Positions 45,748 to 58,186 are shown, numbered from the stretch's first letter. The stretch is DNA of 64,000 bases from Corydoras sp. C115 (GCA_019802505.1 JAFMOC010000084.1:519501-583500), one strand, 5' to 3'. Translations and numbers: made by a program. The notes: generated from the sequence alone by a model not told the origin.

Positions 45748-46087
45748 CACTTAGAAATTGGACTGGATTGAAAGTCTGTCCATAACATTAAAACCAAACA
45801 GGTAAAAGGTTAATATCTGTAAGACATGAACATTGTAAAATGAAGTGAAACAGACATGTGTTTGACAGAATTTACAGCACCCGTAGATCAGGATCCAGAT
45901 GTGTCAGATACCAGTTTGTATAGCTATTGCCCCATGTATAATCCTCCACTGGATGTCTGTCACCTACTTATTTTAGACAGTTCTTGTCAACTAGCTGAAA
46001 ATCTCCCACGGGGTACCAAGAGATAATAGTTGGCCATCTTCTTCGTCATTCACTTCAACAGCTACTGTCACCCTTAGCCCAGGGAAC
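45748..46087. other. Unassigned DNA
   Basis: Nothing recognised. Confidence 0.35.
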
Positions 46088-46445
46088 ATCCATCCATCCA
46101 TCCATTATCTTCCACTTTCTCCTCTACTAGGGTCCTGGGGGAGGGTTAACCATGTCCATCAAGAGGAGAATGTTTCTGGCGCTGGGTAGATACACACAGG
46201 ACAGGGCGCCAATCTATCGCTGGGCACACACTCACTCACACAGACAAACACAAACACATTTAATAAGGGGTAATTTGAGGAATTCAATTGACCTTGATCC
46301 ATGTTTTTGGACAGTGGGAGTAAACCGGAGAACCTGGAGGACACCCACGCAGACACGGGGAGAACATGGAAACTCTACCCAGATTGGCATTCGAACCAGG
46401 AATCCCTAGTGCTGAGAGGATAACCACTAAGCCTCCTTGCCGCCC
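46088..46445 (-). mobile_element. AATG-tail SINE, near complete
   Basis: (ATCC)n tail at left, body with CCCTATT-region changes, B box ATTCGAACC and a head ending CCTCCTTGCCGCC. No clean duplication seen. Confidence 0.93.
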
Positions 46446-47053
46446 CACATTACAATAAATACAAGACAATATACAGGGCAATAAACATTCAAGTAAATAG
46501 GAGGGAACAGTGCAGGTGGCCCATTAGTGTTGTGAGCCACTTGGAGCACAAATATGCCCATGGTATAAACATGTACTTGTATATGCATGGTTTCAGCAGC
46601 AATTGTCCATAAATGTAAAAAGGTATACAATGTGTTAGCAGCAATTTTGTCCATCTTTATACATCCTTTACAAATTAAAGTATGTGTGTGACTGTGAGTT
46701 TAGACCAGTTCTAAATTAGTGCTATTATTCATATCTGTAAATAGGTAATGCAGGCTTTCTCAATTACCAACATAGATGAGGAGTTTGTGAAACATTTAAC
46801 CAGTTTTAAAAGTCGATAATTGCTCCTGATTAATGGACAGATTCTGTTACATTGATCTTTGTGATTGATGAAGTGTGTAAAACATTTAAGTCTATTGGAC
46901 AGATATTTAGCTAAAGATAAAAGTGAGACTGTTCTCTAACACTTTAAAAGCAGTGATTTTTGGGAAGGTGGAAAACTGCGCCTCAAACATTGCATCATAA
47001 AAAGCTTCTCCAAACATGTTTCAAAATGTTTGTAAAAATCTGAATGGTAGTCT
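46446..47053. other. Unassigned DNA
   Basis: Nothing recognised. Confidence 0.4.
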
Positions 47054-47295
47054 AGGGCACGTTGGCTTAGTGGTTAGCTCCCAATCCGGGTGGAGTTTCC
47101 ATGTTCTCCCCTGTCCATGTGCGTTTCCTCCAGGTTCTCCAGTTTTCTCCCACAGTCCAAAAATATGGATTCAAGGTAAAATGAATGCACTACATTGCCC
47201 CATGGAGTGTGTGTTTGTGTATGTGTCTATGTGAGTGAGTGTGCCCAGCAATAGATTGGTGCCCTGTCCTGGCTATATCTGCCCAGCCCCTGAAA
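47054..47295 (+). mobile_element. AATG-tail SINE, first of a tandem pair
   Basis: GGGCACGTTGGCTTAGTGGT head with part of the tRNA region deleted, body to GCCCAGCCCCTGAAACG. It then jumps to the body of the next copy. Confidence 0.9.
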
Positions 47296-47566
47296 CGTGT
47301 GGGTTTCCTTCTGGTTCTATGGGTTCCACGCACAGTCTAAAAAATGGATTTATGGTAAACTGAATGCTCTAAATTGCCCCATATAGAGTGTGTTTGTGTG
47401 TGTGTGTCTGTGAGTAAGTTTGCCCAACGATAGATTGGCACCCTGTCTTGGTTGCATCTCCCAAACGCCCGAAATGTCCTAACTTGGATAGGCAAGTGGG
47501 ACATCTCCCTCGTAACCCTAATAGAGGATTAATCAGAAGATAATGAATGAATGAATGAATGAATGA
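47296..47566 (+). mobile_element. AATG-tail SINE, second of a tandem pair
   Basis: It begins within the TGTGGGTTTCCTTCTGG body block and runs to a GATAATGAATGAATG tail. The head-to-body junction suggests unequal recombination between two copies or a dimer. Confidence 0.9.
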
Positions 47567-49430
47567 TAGTAGGCCATCAGGAGCTATGTAAGCTACTTTA
47601 AGATCCTCTTGAGTAAGCTCTAAGCCAAGTTAAGCTCTTCTCTTTAGCAGCCAAATTCCAAGCTGCTGTTGCTTGAATGTTTTCAAATGTGTGTAAGTAA
47701 GGGTAAGCTGTGCAGCATGTTTTGGAGAAGAAAATGAGAAAAATTAGAGTTAATTAAGCAAACCTGCAGTGGGAAGATTTCGTACTAGCCACAGGTACAT
47801 TGATAGATTGATAATACTTTATTGTGAGGTCTATGACCTGAAATTTGTCTTGCAAAAGAACAGTAGCTTCATTAGAATACAATACACTTAATATCACCAC
47901 AGAAACATCTACAAAACATTACACAATACATACAACAAATAGTATACTCACATTTTAACACATTTGGTCATTATGGATTAAGTTCGTTATTTAACTTAAG
48001 GATTGACTGATGCACAAAATAGTGCTTCAGTCTAACCTCATTAAACTGTGTAACACTATAGCGTCATCCAGACATATATATTAATTGTTCAACACATGAT
48101 TAGTATTGTCAATAATGTTTTTACCCAGCCGTACAGTATTTTTATGATAATTGGTCTCATATATGTCCTCTAGAGGCTAACCCACAATCTTTGAACAAAT
48201 TTTAAGTAAGCGTTTCAAATCAGATTTTGCAAATACTGATAGACAACTAACCAACAACTGGCGTTGCTGCCTTCACGTGTATTTGTGAAGCCACAACCAG
48301 TATTTACGTGTGATTTTAATTCTGTCTGTTAAAATAGCCTATTATTGTGCTTCATAAATTCCAATTGTCCACATTGTCTCCCACCATTTCACAAGATCAT
48401 TAAAAAAAGATTAAAAAAGAAGATGATGGAACTTTATTAACATCAAACAAGATTGAACAACAGGACTATATATTGTTCCATTTAAAACCTGAGCCAGACT
48501 TTTCTTTTTATCTTTAAGAATGTCATTAACACCAAGTTTGTTATTAACTGTATTGTCCAATGTCTACATTCTTTACTCTCCATGTGTCCTGTAAATTAAA
48601 CTCGTTACTAATATCTGAAAGACATAAGCTGAGCAAGTGAGGCTCTATTCCTGTATGTCATGAATCCGTGATCCAAGTAAGTGTAGCATTGATGCACACA
48701 GCAGCCAGGTAGCAGATAATATGGAAGCTTTAGTATTCAGCACAAAGAAAGGCAACACAGGGTAGATACAAAGGATCACTGCAAACTACAGGACATAACG
48801 CTTTCTTGCCGATGACTAATTAACACAAATGAGAACCAGCCATAAGGGTATGATGAATCTTAACTTAAACAAGGCATCAATCTGCAGAAGCTGGATTGCA
48901 TTGAAAAGCATTGGAAATGATCATGTGTCTTAACACATTCAACACTTATCTTGTTAGAGGTGCAGGAAACATTTCTTTAATCACACTCTTTTCAAGTTTT
49001 GTCTGCATTCCAGTCCTTCGCCTTCAGGTTTGGTATTTCATTTAATTAAGTATTGTTAATTAATTTACTCATTTTTGTCAGCGTCTTCTCCTCCTTTTCC
49101 TCTAGACTTTTTTGCAAGCTATGTTTGTACTATGGAGCCTTCTATGTTAAACCATATATTTTTTGCTTCCTGCCCTGGGACTCTGTTTGGTAATGACACA
49201 AAGAGGGCAGTTTGCATCAACTATTCTGCTCCACCAGCAGACACATAAGCCTGTGCTGATTTATATAAACCACTTTATTCATTAATTTTTATTGCTGATC
49301 AGTTTGCCCATTATGCTCATCCCAGCTCTCAGCGAAGAAGAGAGTTTTGATTACACATTCAACAAGATTCACTTCTAGTTTTTAGAATGATTCATAGAAA
49401 AACATTGAAGTTAATATTATTTATAATAGT
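47567..49430. other. Mostly unassigned DNA
   Basis: 47805-47900 (GATAATACTTTATTGTGAGG, GAAATTTGTCTTGCAAAA) resembles a dispersed fish repeat end. The rest shows no gene or repeat I recognise. Confidence 0.4.
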
Positions 49431-49573
49431 CTTTAGCACGTTTGCCTCTCAGTGCTGGGTATCCAAATTTGAATCCAAATCTGGATGGAGTTTCTATGTT
49501 CTCCACATGTTCACGTGGGATTTCCTCCGAGTTCTCTGGTTTCCTCCCACAGTCCAAAGACATGGATTCAATA
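49431..49573 (+). mobile_element. AATG-tail SINE, 5' fragment
   Basis: From TTTAGCACGTTTGCCTCTCA to the CACAGTCCAAAGACATGGAT block. The 3' half is missing. Confidence 0.87.
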
Positions 49574-50099
49574 TATGTTTAATATTACTACAATTCTTTT
49601 GAACTAAACTTTTTGTTTTTATTTTGCAACTCTAGACACTTTCTAGTAGCATGCTTTCTGTACTTTAGATTTGCACAATTGAGTACCTTCTATCTTAACT
49701 TTGCTTGCTTGTTTTAAACAGATTCCAGCAGATTTTAATACAGCTAACTGCACTGTAGATGATAAATGTACTCTAGATTTAAATTTGAGTTAGCTAAAGA
49801 AAAGGAATAGAATTAGCTCTAAAGGAGTTTTACACACACACACACACACCATCTTTCTGTACCACATTCATCAACTCAATTGTGTTTTACCCACAACTTC
49901 TAGAAAAGAAGTAAAGGAACAACAATAAAAATACCCACTTTTTTCTCATAGTCACCAAAATGAAGCCATAACTCAGATGTTTGCAGAGGAAGCAGACAGC
50001 TGTCTTGCTTGGCTACACTTATTCTCTCTCTCCCTCTTTCTCTCTCTCACATACACACACACACACACACACACAAACACTGGATACTGGACCCTCACA
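49574..50099. other. Unassigned DNA with short CA runs
   Basis: CA runs at about 49831-49850 and 50055-50078; TCTCTC near 50023-50046. Confidence 0.4.
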
Positions 50100-50345
50100 G
50101 TCGATAGAAAAGCCTTCACTCTTTCTCTTTTTTTTGACCTTGCTGCTCTTACAATGATAAAAATGTCTGGCAGGAAGTGCACTTTTCTAACTTCCACCCG
50201 CTGTCGGCCAATCAGGACCTGTCACCGCAATGATGGTTTATCTAAGGAAACAGTTGCCGTGGCGGGGATAGCCTCGACACAGTGACAGATTAATGCCAAT
50301 TGAAACTCACTTCCTGATCACATGCTAATAAGCAGTTAAAAGTGT
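50100..50345. other. Candidate conserved non-coding block
   Basis: Balanced, repeat-free sequence with CCAAT-type (CGGCCAATCAGGACC), GGAAGTG (ETS-like) and CAGATTAATGCCAATTG words. One frame is open but has no splice support or recognisable protein. Could be an enhancer. Inference only. Confidence 0.4.
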
Positions 50346-50357
50346 ACACAGATGCAC

Positions 50358-50364
50358 ACACACA

Positions 50365-50403
<39 letters not shown>

Positions 50404-50420
50404 ACACAAACACACACAGT
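50358..50420. repeat. Interrupted (CA)n
   Basis: CA runs with TA, GA and AA interruptions. Confidence 0.9.
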
Positions 50421-50764
50421 TTGTCTTGCAGTTTGTACAATGATTAACTGATGATGCACTTGTCACTGATTTCTTACAAATAGCAACACCACAGAGCAGG
50501 TATTAATTGGTGGGTGCATTACTCCTATACCAGCGGTGTTACTAAGGTGTTTTGTATGCAACTACCACTGCACTAAAACACTCTCACCGCATCAGTGTCA
50601 CTGCAGAACTGACACTAAACAATACACAACCCATATTTGACCTGTTCTGTGATAGTCCTGACAAATAGAGAAGATAAAATCAACATGGACGAACAAAACA
50701 AAGAAAAGAGATGTACGACAGTTTGTAATTGTAATACTATAAAGTCCATCTGTATAGTAAGCAG

Positions 50765-51033
50765 CACGTTCGAGTTTCCATGTTCTCCCTGTGTCTGCGT
50801 GGGTTTCCTCCGGGTTCTCCGGTTTCCTCCCACAGTCCAAAAACATGGATCAAGTCAATTGAATTCTCAAAATTGCCCCATATAGAGTGTGTCTGTGTGA
50901 GTGAGTGTGTGCCCAGCGATGGATTGGCGCCCTGTCCTGGGTCTGCCCAGCGCCTGAGATGTTCTCCCCTGGATGGGCATGGGGAACCCCACCGTGACCC
51001 TAATAGAGGGAGATAATGCAATGAATGAATGAA
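50765..51033 (+). mobile_element. AATG-tail SINE with 14-bp target duplication
   Basis: It starts in the tRNA head (CACGTTCG) and jumps straight to AGTTTCCATGTTCTCCCTGT, so head and body are joined by an internal deletion. The rest is near consensus and ends in (AATG)3. Flanked by exact TGTATAGTAAGCAG at 50751-50764 and 51034-51047. Confidence 0.95.
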
Positions 51034-51139
51034 TGTATAGTAAGCAGAGAAAATAGACAATGGAGCAATAAAGTGGTGTGCCAATTTTTTTTACTGGTAC
51101 TGTACATTTGATGTATTAAAGGTACATTTGATGTATTAA

Positions 51140-51545
51140 CATACATTTTTTCAAATTTTTCATAATACTTATTTGTCAGTCTAAGCTCTCTTGACCGGCA
51201 TAATGTTCATTTTTGTCAGTAATAAGCTCTTTGAAAGAGACTGCATACATAGCAGTACATAATGACTTATAAAAGCTTATAAATGCCATTTACAGACTTT
51301 AAGAAAAGTGTAACCATCTTGTTTAAAGTTGAATGTCTAAACATTCAAAGAATAAATAAGTTAAATATCATGTCACTTTGTATTAAAAAGTCTTAGGTCA
51401 AATTGTTCTAACAATTCATGACTATGATTATGAACATCTTTGTACATTAACAATGCCTTATGACAAATGTTATAAAGAGTTAAGTATACTCTACAAAGCT
51501 TCATAAATGCACTTATAATTGGTAAGGGTAATTCATTAATTAGTG
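51140..51545. mobile_element. Palindromic MITE-like family, partial copy
   Basis: CTCTTTGAAAGAGACTGCAT, ATAATGACTTATAAAAGCTT and AACATCTTTGTACATTAACA are shared with 54974-55625 and, inverted, with 39648-40309. The left end is missing. Confidence 0.78.
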
Positions 51546-52612
51546 TGATACATAATTTTGACATACAATAGTGTTATCACTGATATGATCTACACTTGTA
51601 ACTTGTAATTTAACTACCAGTTAAATGTGGACTGTATGTTAAATACCTTGAGGTGTGTGGATGTTCTCACACTATTAATGTGTGTGTTTGTGTGTGGAGT
51701 GTGAACATAGGCAGCTGGCACTGTTTTTTTTTTTTTTTTAGTTCATTGGTGTAAGCATTCCTGCTGTTGTAATGCCAGCGGGTGGAGTCAGTCTGTTCTG
51801 GACTTTACAATGTGACTGTCAGTAGGCAATGCACACACACACACATGCATAAATACACACATAGACACACCACGTGTGTATGGGATATCCCATAGGAGGG
51901 TAGTGAGCAAGGGGAGATTTCTTGCCCTGTGTAACCCAAACCATCCATCATACTGACACAGGCAGAGAGCAGAAACTCACACACATCCAAACCCCAAATA
52001 CACACATATTCATTTTCCCATGCCAAGTAAATACAAAAAGAAAAATGCCACCCAACCACCCCTCCCACATACACAATTTCACCCTCACATATAAACATGC
52101 ATAAAAATTCTGTACACAAAGAACTAGATAAATTTCAAAAAGCATCTACAATTTCCAATAACAGTTTACACAATGGGTTTTTTGAGATTAAATTCACTTT
52201 CTATTTTTCACTGTTTCAACTTTTCTCTCCAGTATCATCTGAGTTTTGCTTTTTTTTTTAAACCTGTCTGCTTTTCTTTCTCCTTCTCTGAATTTCTGCT
52301 TCTACCTGTTTAATATTATTTTCTTGTATTTTCTCTTTTCCTCTTATCTATTTTTGTCTGTCTGTCTTTCTTTTCTGTCTGTCTGTCTGTCTTTCTTTTC
52401 TGTCTGTGCTTTTCTGTTGTTCTTTCCTATGCTTTGCATCTTTTTGTTTCTGTGAGTATCTGGTGGCAAAACAAGTAAAATAAAAATAGAATAGGAACTA
52501 ATGGAATCTACAGTTTATGAGTCAGAATGTTTATGCCCAGCCACTTTATAATCTAGTTGGGAACAGTTTATGAATGTAATTTTATTTTGTAAATAAATGT
52601 TCCAGATTTTGA
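51546..52612. other. Unassigned DNA, pyrimidine-rich in part
   Basis: 52320-52420 carries TCTGTCTGTCTG-type repeats; CA run at 51829-51845. No gene seen. Confidence 0.4.
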
Positions 52613-52984
52613 CCATTCATTTATTAATTAATTCATTAATTATCTTCCACTTATTCCTCTACTAGGGTTGTGGGGAGGTCTCTCATGCTCATCCAGTTGA
52701 GAACGTTTTGGTCGCTGTGCAGATACACCTGGGATGGACCCCAATCTAACTTTGGGCACACCCACTCACACAAACAAACACAAACACACTTTATATGGGG
52801 CATTTTAGAGCAATTAATTCACCCTGAATCCATGTTATGGGCTGTTGGAGGAAACCAGAGAACCTGGAAGAAACCAATGCAGACACGGGGAAAACATGAA
52901 AACTCCAACCAAATTGGGAAATCAAACCTGGATTGCCAGTGCTGAAAGGCAAACATGTTAACCACTAAGCCAACATGCCACCCT
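52613..52984 (-). mobile_element. AATG-tail SINE, old but full length
   Basis: A drifted ATTAATTCATTAATTATCTT tail at left, all body blocks, and the head ending AACATGCCACCC. About the most diverged full copy. Confidence 0.9.
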
Positions 52985-53074
52985 TTTAAGCAAATTGTAA
53001 TGTAATATTTTGTATTTCTTTCTTTTCTCCTCTTATGAATCCTTGCACAGTTTAAAGAACAGTCACCTTCGCAT

Positions 53075-53140
53075 TTCACTGTTCATTTGTAACGATTGCA
53101 AATGTGACAAAAAAAAATCTGAATCTGAATCTGAATTTGT
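53075..53140 (+). mobile_element. LINE 3' end with (TGAATC)n tail
   Basis: CATTTCACTGTTCATTTGTA leads to GTGACAAAAAAAAATC and three TGAATC units, like the ends of fish L2-type LINEs. Confidence 0.6.
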
Positions 53141-53736
53141 GGCCTTTGATCACTTTTTGCCTCTGTAGGTTTGCTTTTCTGTCACGTTCACTCTGTCTCT
53201 CAGCCACTCTGATTCACTCGTCCTATCTGTTTCTGTCAGTCTCTCGGCTTTCCTCTGTTCCCCTTTATTAATGCAGACCTTTTGTCTGGTCATTTTTGTG
53301 CTGGACATTCTGACCTTGATTTAACATGAACTAATATGTGGGTGCTGAAAGGCTGGGCATAAAATTGCTAACACTTTTACTCCAGATGATAATCACCAGG
53401 GTGTGATATCCATTAAGCCAGTGTTCTGTGTGAAAGCACACATATAAACACAAACTTCCAAATTTTAACAATGGCCTCTGCTATCATTCTCACATCCAAG
53501 AACCACCGATGCAGTGGGAGTAGTTCAGTACGGAAAGAACATCAGTGCCAACTTAAACACACACCATGTGGTCTTAAGAGAGATAATGCACAAACACACT
53601 TTAAATGCATCATTGTCTGAGAGAGGTGGCACAAAAACATTTTGGGTGTTGGTGATGGTTATCTGATTCCTGTTAGGCCGCACCAATATAAAAATCTCGG
53701 CCATAGACAGAAAAACTGAAACTAAAATATTTTACA

Positions 53737-53737
<1 letters not shown>
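53141..53737. other. Unassigned DNA
   Basis: Low-repeat, possibly single-copy. No exon evidence. Confidence 0.35.

Positions 53738-53800
<63 letters not shown>
53738..53800. repeat. (CA)n microsatellite
   Basis: About 29 CA units. Confidence 0.97.
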
Positions 53801-53801
<1 letters not shown>

Positions 53802-54973
53802 GGACACAAACACATTCACACACGTATGTGTTTGTTCATTTTGGTGTAACATGATTTTAGAGGAATACAACTATAAAACTAAATAGGTCAATAATGTTGG
53901 AAAACCTTTGTAGATAAATTAAACATTTTTTATTTGTGTTTACATTGTATTTCACATAGAAACTGGCTAAATTTCATATTCCATTTTATTTATACTTTTC
54001 TGTTAGTGACTAATATAGTAATAGTTCTACAAATCAGTTTTTTTTATTTGAAATTAAATTTAAAATGTGCAATTAGAATTAAATTCAACACAGATTTCCT
54101 TTTCATGTATAAGTAATGTGTTATGTTTGCTATGTTCTGAGGATAAATCCTTTGTAGACTGAATACCTCTAACAGAAGGAGACTTTGTCAGGTAGCACAT
54201 CTGTCCTGCTTTCTAAAATGGGTAGCTGAACAATGTCAGGACCTTTGTGTGTGTGCAGAGTGTAATAATGAGTAAAATGTCTTATAGCTTCCAGATGAAG
54301 CAAGTTTGATCTGCATCATTCTGACAGGCTGCTCTTTGATCTGCTGTTGCCTATTATCATTATCGGCAGGGACAGTGCCAGAGCATTCACACATACATAA
54401 CAATACACACTCAGACACACAGACACAGAAGCAAAAAGTCAAAAGCTAAGTTTTTAATATGATTTACATCATAATATATACACAACTGAATAAACATTTT
54501 AATGCACATCTTCATTCGAATGATATTAATAAACCACAGCATAAGAATAATGTTTTTACATCAGTGATCTTACACAACTGATCTGGATCTGGACTTTTTG
54601 CAGACCATTCAATTGACATTATTTGTATTTTTTAAGAAATGTTTTAATGTCATTTGCTCTATGGCAAATGCATTATGATATATATTGAATAAAGTAATTA
54701 TCAACAAACATTCTTAAAACTGTGTAGACGTTGGCATTTATTGAATATTCACATAATGATCTACCTTTTTGACTGTGTAAATGTATGTTTTCTTGAGTCA
54801 GTCATTTTCATAAATTTAATTGGACCAACACCAATCTAAATTACTAGCATCATCACCAAATTAAATTACCAGCATCATCCAGTTACCCACAATGCATGAT
54901 TACTTTTGTAACCTTGTTCTGTTTAGGTGTTAATGACAATTTTAATTTGTTTTTCTGTATGTAAAACTAATTT
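53801..54973. other. Unassigned AT-rich DNA
   Basis: Nothing recognised. Confidence 0.4.
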
Positions 54974-55625
54974 TGGTAACACTTTATCTAAATCAAGTAT
55001 TCATAATGCATTATTCACACATTTATAACACTTTATAATACTTTGTTAATGTACATAGATGTTCATAACCACACTTATAAAGTGTTTTAAGAACATATAA
55101 AACTTTATAACACAAAGTGGCATCATTCATTATATATTTTTTTAAACTGTTCATCAACTTATTATAGAGACCACTGATGTCAACTTATAATAGAGAAAAC
55201 CTTATAATGTTTATGTTTAATGAACGCTTTACCTGAAAATTACTTTATAACTGCTTGTAACTGTTTATAAATCTTATAAGCTCTCTTGACAGGCATGAAG
55301 TTATGCTGTCACTAATTACCTCTTTGAGGGAGACTGCACACATAGTAGTACATAATGACTTATAAAAGCTTACAAATGCTCTTTACATACTTTAAAAAAG
55401 AGTTATCATCTTGTTTTAAGTTAGAATGTCTAAACATATAAAGAATCAAAAGTTTAAATAAGTTTGCATTATAATTCATTGTCATTTTGCATTATAAAGC
55501 CTTATATCAAATTGTAGCAACACTTCATAACCGTGTTTATAAACATCTATGTACATTAACAAAGGCTTATGACAAATGTTTTGAAGTGTTATGAATACTT
55601 TATAAAGCTTTATACAGCAAGAAAG
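54974..55625. mobile_element. Palindromic MITE-like family, near-complete copy
   Basis: Left end GGTAACACTTTATCTAAATC is followed by ATTCATAATGCATTATTCAC. The right side has ATGAATACTTTATAAAGCTT in inverse correspondence. TTAATGTACATAGATGTTCA occurs near the left end and its inverse TATGTACATTAACAAAG near the right. Confidence 0.82.
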
Positions 55626-56269
55626 TGTTATACTAATTTCCTTTAGATGATTTCTTACAGGACAGTCACAAACATTGGCCATATTTTCTATTTTTAGGAC
55701 ATATTGCCTTACATTTTTGTTATTTACGCTTTGGTTTACTAGTATATTTTCTTTTACAACTTTGTATGGATTTTAAATGTAGCAGACTTAAAACAACAAA
55801 AATCTTTTGTATTATGCCATGTGGATATATCCTCTAAAGAAGTTTTAAAAGCCTTTCCTTTTTTTCAACTAACATCTCTCTTGTTAAATCCATGATTCAT
55901 GTCAATCAGCTTTGTGCAACAGCTCTACAAATTGTGAGTTCTTAATTGAAGACTAATTAGCAGATTTAATCTGATGCAAGTTCTTGTTTTAAAACTGCAG
56001 AATTCATTACATCACACAATGATTTCCTATTATATTAATTATAAATGAATTATTTTATCATATTATTTTTCTTTTTTTAATATAAAAAATGACAATGATG
56101 GACTAAAATTAATTAACAATTAAATGAATTTCATTTTTATTGTTTCTTAATTCCAGGTGTTTGGAATAAAAAAATATTTTGTTCTTTTTTTCTTTAAAAT
56201 TTAACAATTTAGAGAACATTCTCCAAGAGTGGTGGTTCTATAATTTTTGCAAGTGTTTATATACATTAA
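55626..56269. other. Unassigned AT-rich DNA
   Basis: Nothing recognised. Confidence 0.4.
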
Positions 56270-56522
56270 GCACATATACACATGGAAGAGCCCAGATTAA
56301 GATTCCAGAGCTCAGACTAACTAGGGTTATCATAAAGCAATGGAAATATTCAATGAACTATGCACGGACATGCCTCGGTGCAGACTGTGACTCTGATCAC
56401 AATATTGTGATGGTTGCAATGAAATGGAGTTTTAAAAGAAAACAAGTGAGGAAGACGGTTCTACTGGACCTTCAACAGCTCAGACTTTACCAGTTCAAAC
56501 ATCTTGTCGAATTGACCAGTTC
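56270..56522 (+). pseudogene. RTE-like LINE endonuclease remnant, left part
   Basis: Degraded frames give YTWKSPD at about 56277-56297, then ARTCLGADCDSDHNIVMVAM at about 56361-56420. This is the C-terminal end of an apurinic endonuclease domain (YTWxSPDG...QIDYI...GADCxSDHxL pattern) as in RTE/BovB or CFDP2-like elements; the SDH catalytic motif is visible. It is followed by a linker with KWSFKRK. A V-SINE interrupts it at 56523. Confidence 0.75.
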
Positions 56523-56748
56523 AAGTGGTAGCTCAGTGGTTAGGGTGTTGGGCTATAAATCTGACGGTTAAGGGTTCAAATCCCATGTTCTATGAAGTTA
56601 CCAATGTGGGCCCTTGAGCAAGTACCTTGAGCTTTAATGCTTCTAGGGTGTTGTGTTCTGACCCCAGCAATTACGTTGGGATACTTAAAGTCGGGATTGC
56701 TTTGGATAAAAGCATCTGCTAAATGACCAAATGCAAGCAGCAAAACCA
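56523..56748 (+). mobile_element. tRNA-headed SINE, V-SINE/DANA-like
   Basis: TAGCTCAGTGGTTAGGGTGT head, GGTTCAAATCCC B box, GAAGTTACCAATGTGGGCCC body and GATAAAAGCATCTGCTAAAT 3' motif. It lies within the RTE-like remnant. Confidence 0.88.
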
Positions 56749-56749
56749 A

Positions 56750-57062
56750 GTGGATATGGTCAATGTATATGAGGAATCACCAAGACACACCAACAGATGA
56801 ACTTAAATTAAATTAAAGCTGCCGCAAGTAGCTGCAGCAAATTAAAAATTCCATGCTGCAAACTGCTAAGAAGGCAATCCAAAAAAAACACATGAAGTGC
56901 AATAATTTAATTTACATTAAAAGCTTTGAGTGGATAAGGATCAAACCGGATACAAAAACAAAGTATTTTAGTGATTACAGAAAACTTCGTAGTGAAGTAC
57001 AAAATACATACACTGAAAACATTGACTATAATAACTCATATTATACAACAGTCGAATACATT
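56750..57062 (+). pseudogene. RTE-like LINE remnant, right part
   Basis: Continues the linker between endonuclease and reverse transcriptase: LQTAKKAIQKKH and DYRKLRSEVQNTYTE in one frame resemble the K/R-rich linker of such LINEs. No reverse-transcriptase motifs follow. Confidence 0.55.
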
Positions 57063-57216
57063 TAAATCAGTATTTGAAAGATACTGAATCTTATCATATC
57101 AATCTTATCCATTGCCTTGACCTTGAATTACAACTCTGCTTAATTTAAAATTTAAAATAAAAAATAGTAAAATAAAATACCTATCTGTTTTATGTTTGAT
57201 TTAATTGTACATTAGC

Positions 57217-57330
57217 ATTTGTTGTGTGGTTCAACAGCATAGCAGAGGGCATCTCTGAGAGTACTCCAGAGGGCTTCCCTGACAGCATTTCAGTGGGTGT
57301 CCCTGACAATACTCCAGAAAGTGTAGTAGG
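57217..57330. repeat. Local repeat, copy A (first block)
   Basis: GTGGTTCAACAGCATAGCAG and ACTCCAGAGGGCTTCCCTGA recur at 60520-60620. The copy is then interrupted by about 440 bp not present in copy B. Confidence 0.75.
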
Positions 57331-57770
57331 GACCTAGGATAGAATAACTCCTTTAAGCCCTTTTGCTGCTCATGAGAGACAAGAAATAAAGCCCCCTGTT
57401 GTGGTGCAATCAAGGTCTTCAGAGGCAGTTATTCTTGACTTTGAGCACCCAACACAGCACATTGTTTTTGACATTGCAAAAACAGGAGGTTTATTGATTC
57501 CCTCCAATAATTTGGTTGGTCATATATACCCTCAGTCATATTGCTTTTGAGCTTCATACTGGGTCAATGGAACATTAGCAACATCTTGAGGCTTGACTAT
57601 ATCACCCATGTATCCCTGGTACACATGTGCTAGAATTCTGCAACTCAGTGTATCCTCTGAGTGCGTGGGAAACATATCTGATGAAATATGAAATACTTCA
57701 CTATGGCTAATCAATCCAAATTTAAACAAGGACTACCAAATGCAAGACAGAACAAAATGTGATCAACTTT
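57331..57770. other. Unassigned DNA within copy A
   Basis: Absent from the related stretch at 60.6 kb, so it is an insertion or was deleted there. No element type recognised. Confidence 0.45.
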
Positions 57771-57827
57771 CCTGAAACCCCACCCCTCATTTTTAAATCT
57801 TTTTTTATGTTTTATTTAATTGTACAG

Positions 57828-58178
57828 CGGCGGTACGGTGGCTTAGTGGTTAGCACGTTCGCCTCTCAGCGCTGGGGATTCCCGGTTCGAATCCCCATCT
57901 GGGTGGAGTTTCCATGTTCTCCCCGTGTCTGCGTGGGTTTCCTCCGGGTTCTCCGGTTTCCTCCCACAGTCCAAAAACATGGATCAAGTCAATTGAATTC
58001 TCAAAATTATCCCATATACAGTGTGTCTGTGTGAGTGAGTGTGTGCCCAGTGATGGATTGGCGCCCTGTCCTGGGTCTATCTGCCCAGCGCCCGAGATGT
58101 TCTCCCCTGGATGGGCATGGGGAACCCCACCGCGACCCTAATAGAGGATAAAGCGGGAGATAATGAATGAATGAAAAT
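57828..58178 (+). mobile_element. AATG-tail SINE, full length, with duplication and empty site
   Basis: Near-consensus copy: start CGGCGGTACGGTGGC, A box 57839-57849 (TGGCTTAGTGG), B box 57884-57894 (GGTTCGAATCC), complete body and AATG tail. TTGTACAG flanks it at 57820-57827 and 58179-58186. The paralogous stretch at about 60685 reads TTTGTACTGCTGCCATT without the insertion. Confidence 0.97.
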
Positions 58179-58186
58179 TTGTACAG

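Noticed and set aside
50100..50285. Possible coding exon (open frame with LHLFSLSLFLSL...KMSGRKCTFLTSTRC)
   Set aside because: The frame crosses a CA microsatellite and has no recognisable domain or good splice pair. It is better read as regulatory or neutral DNA.
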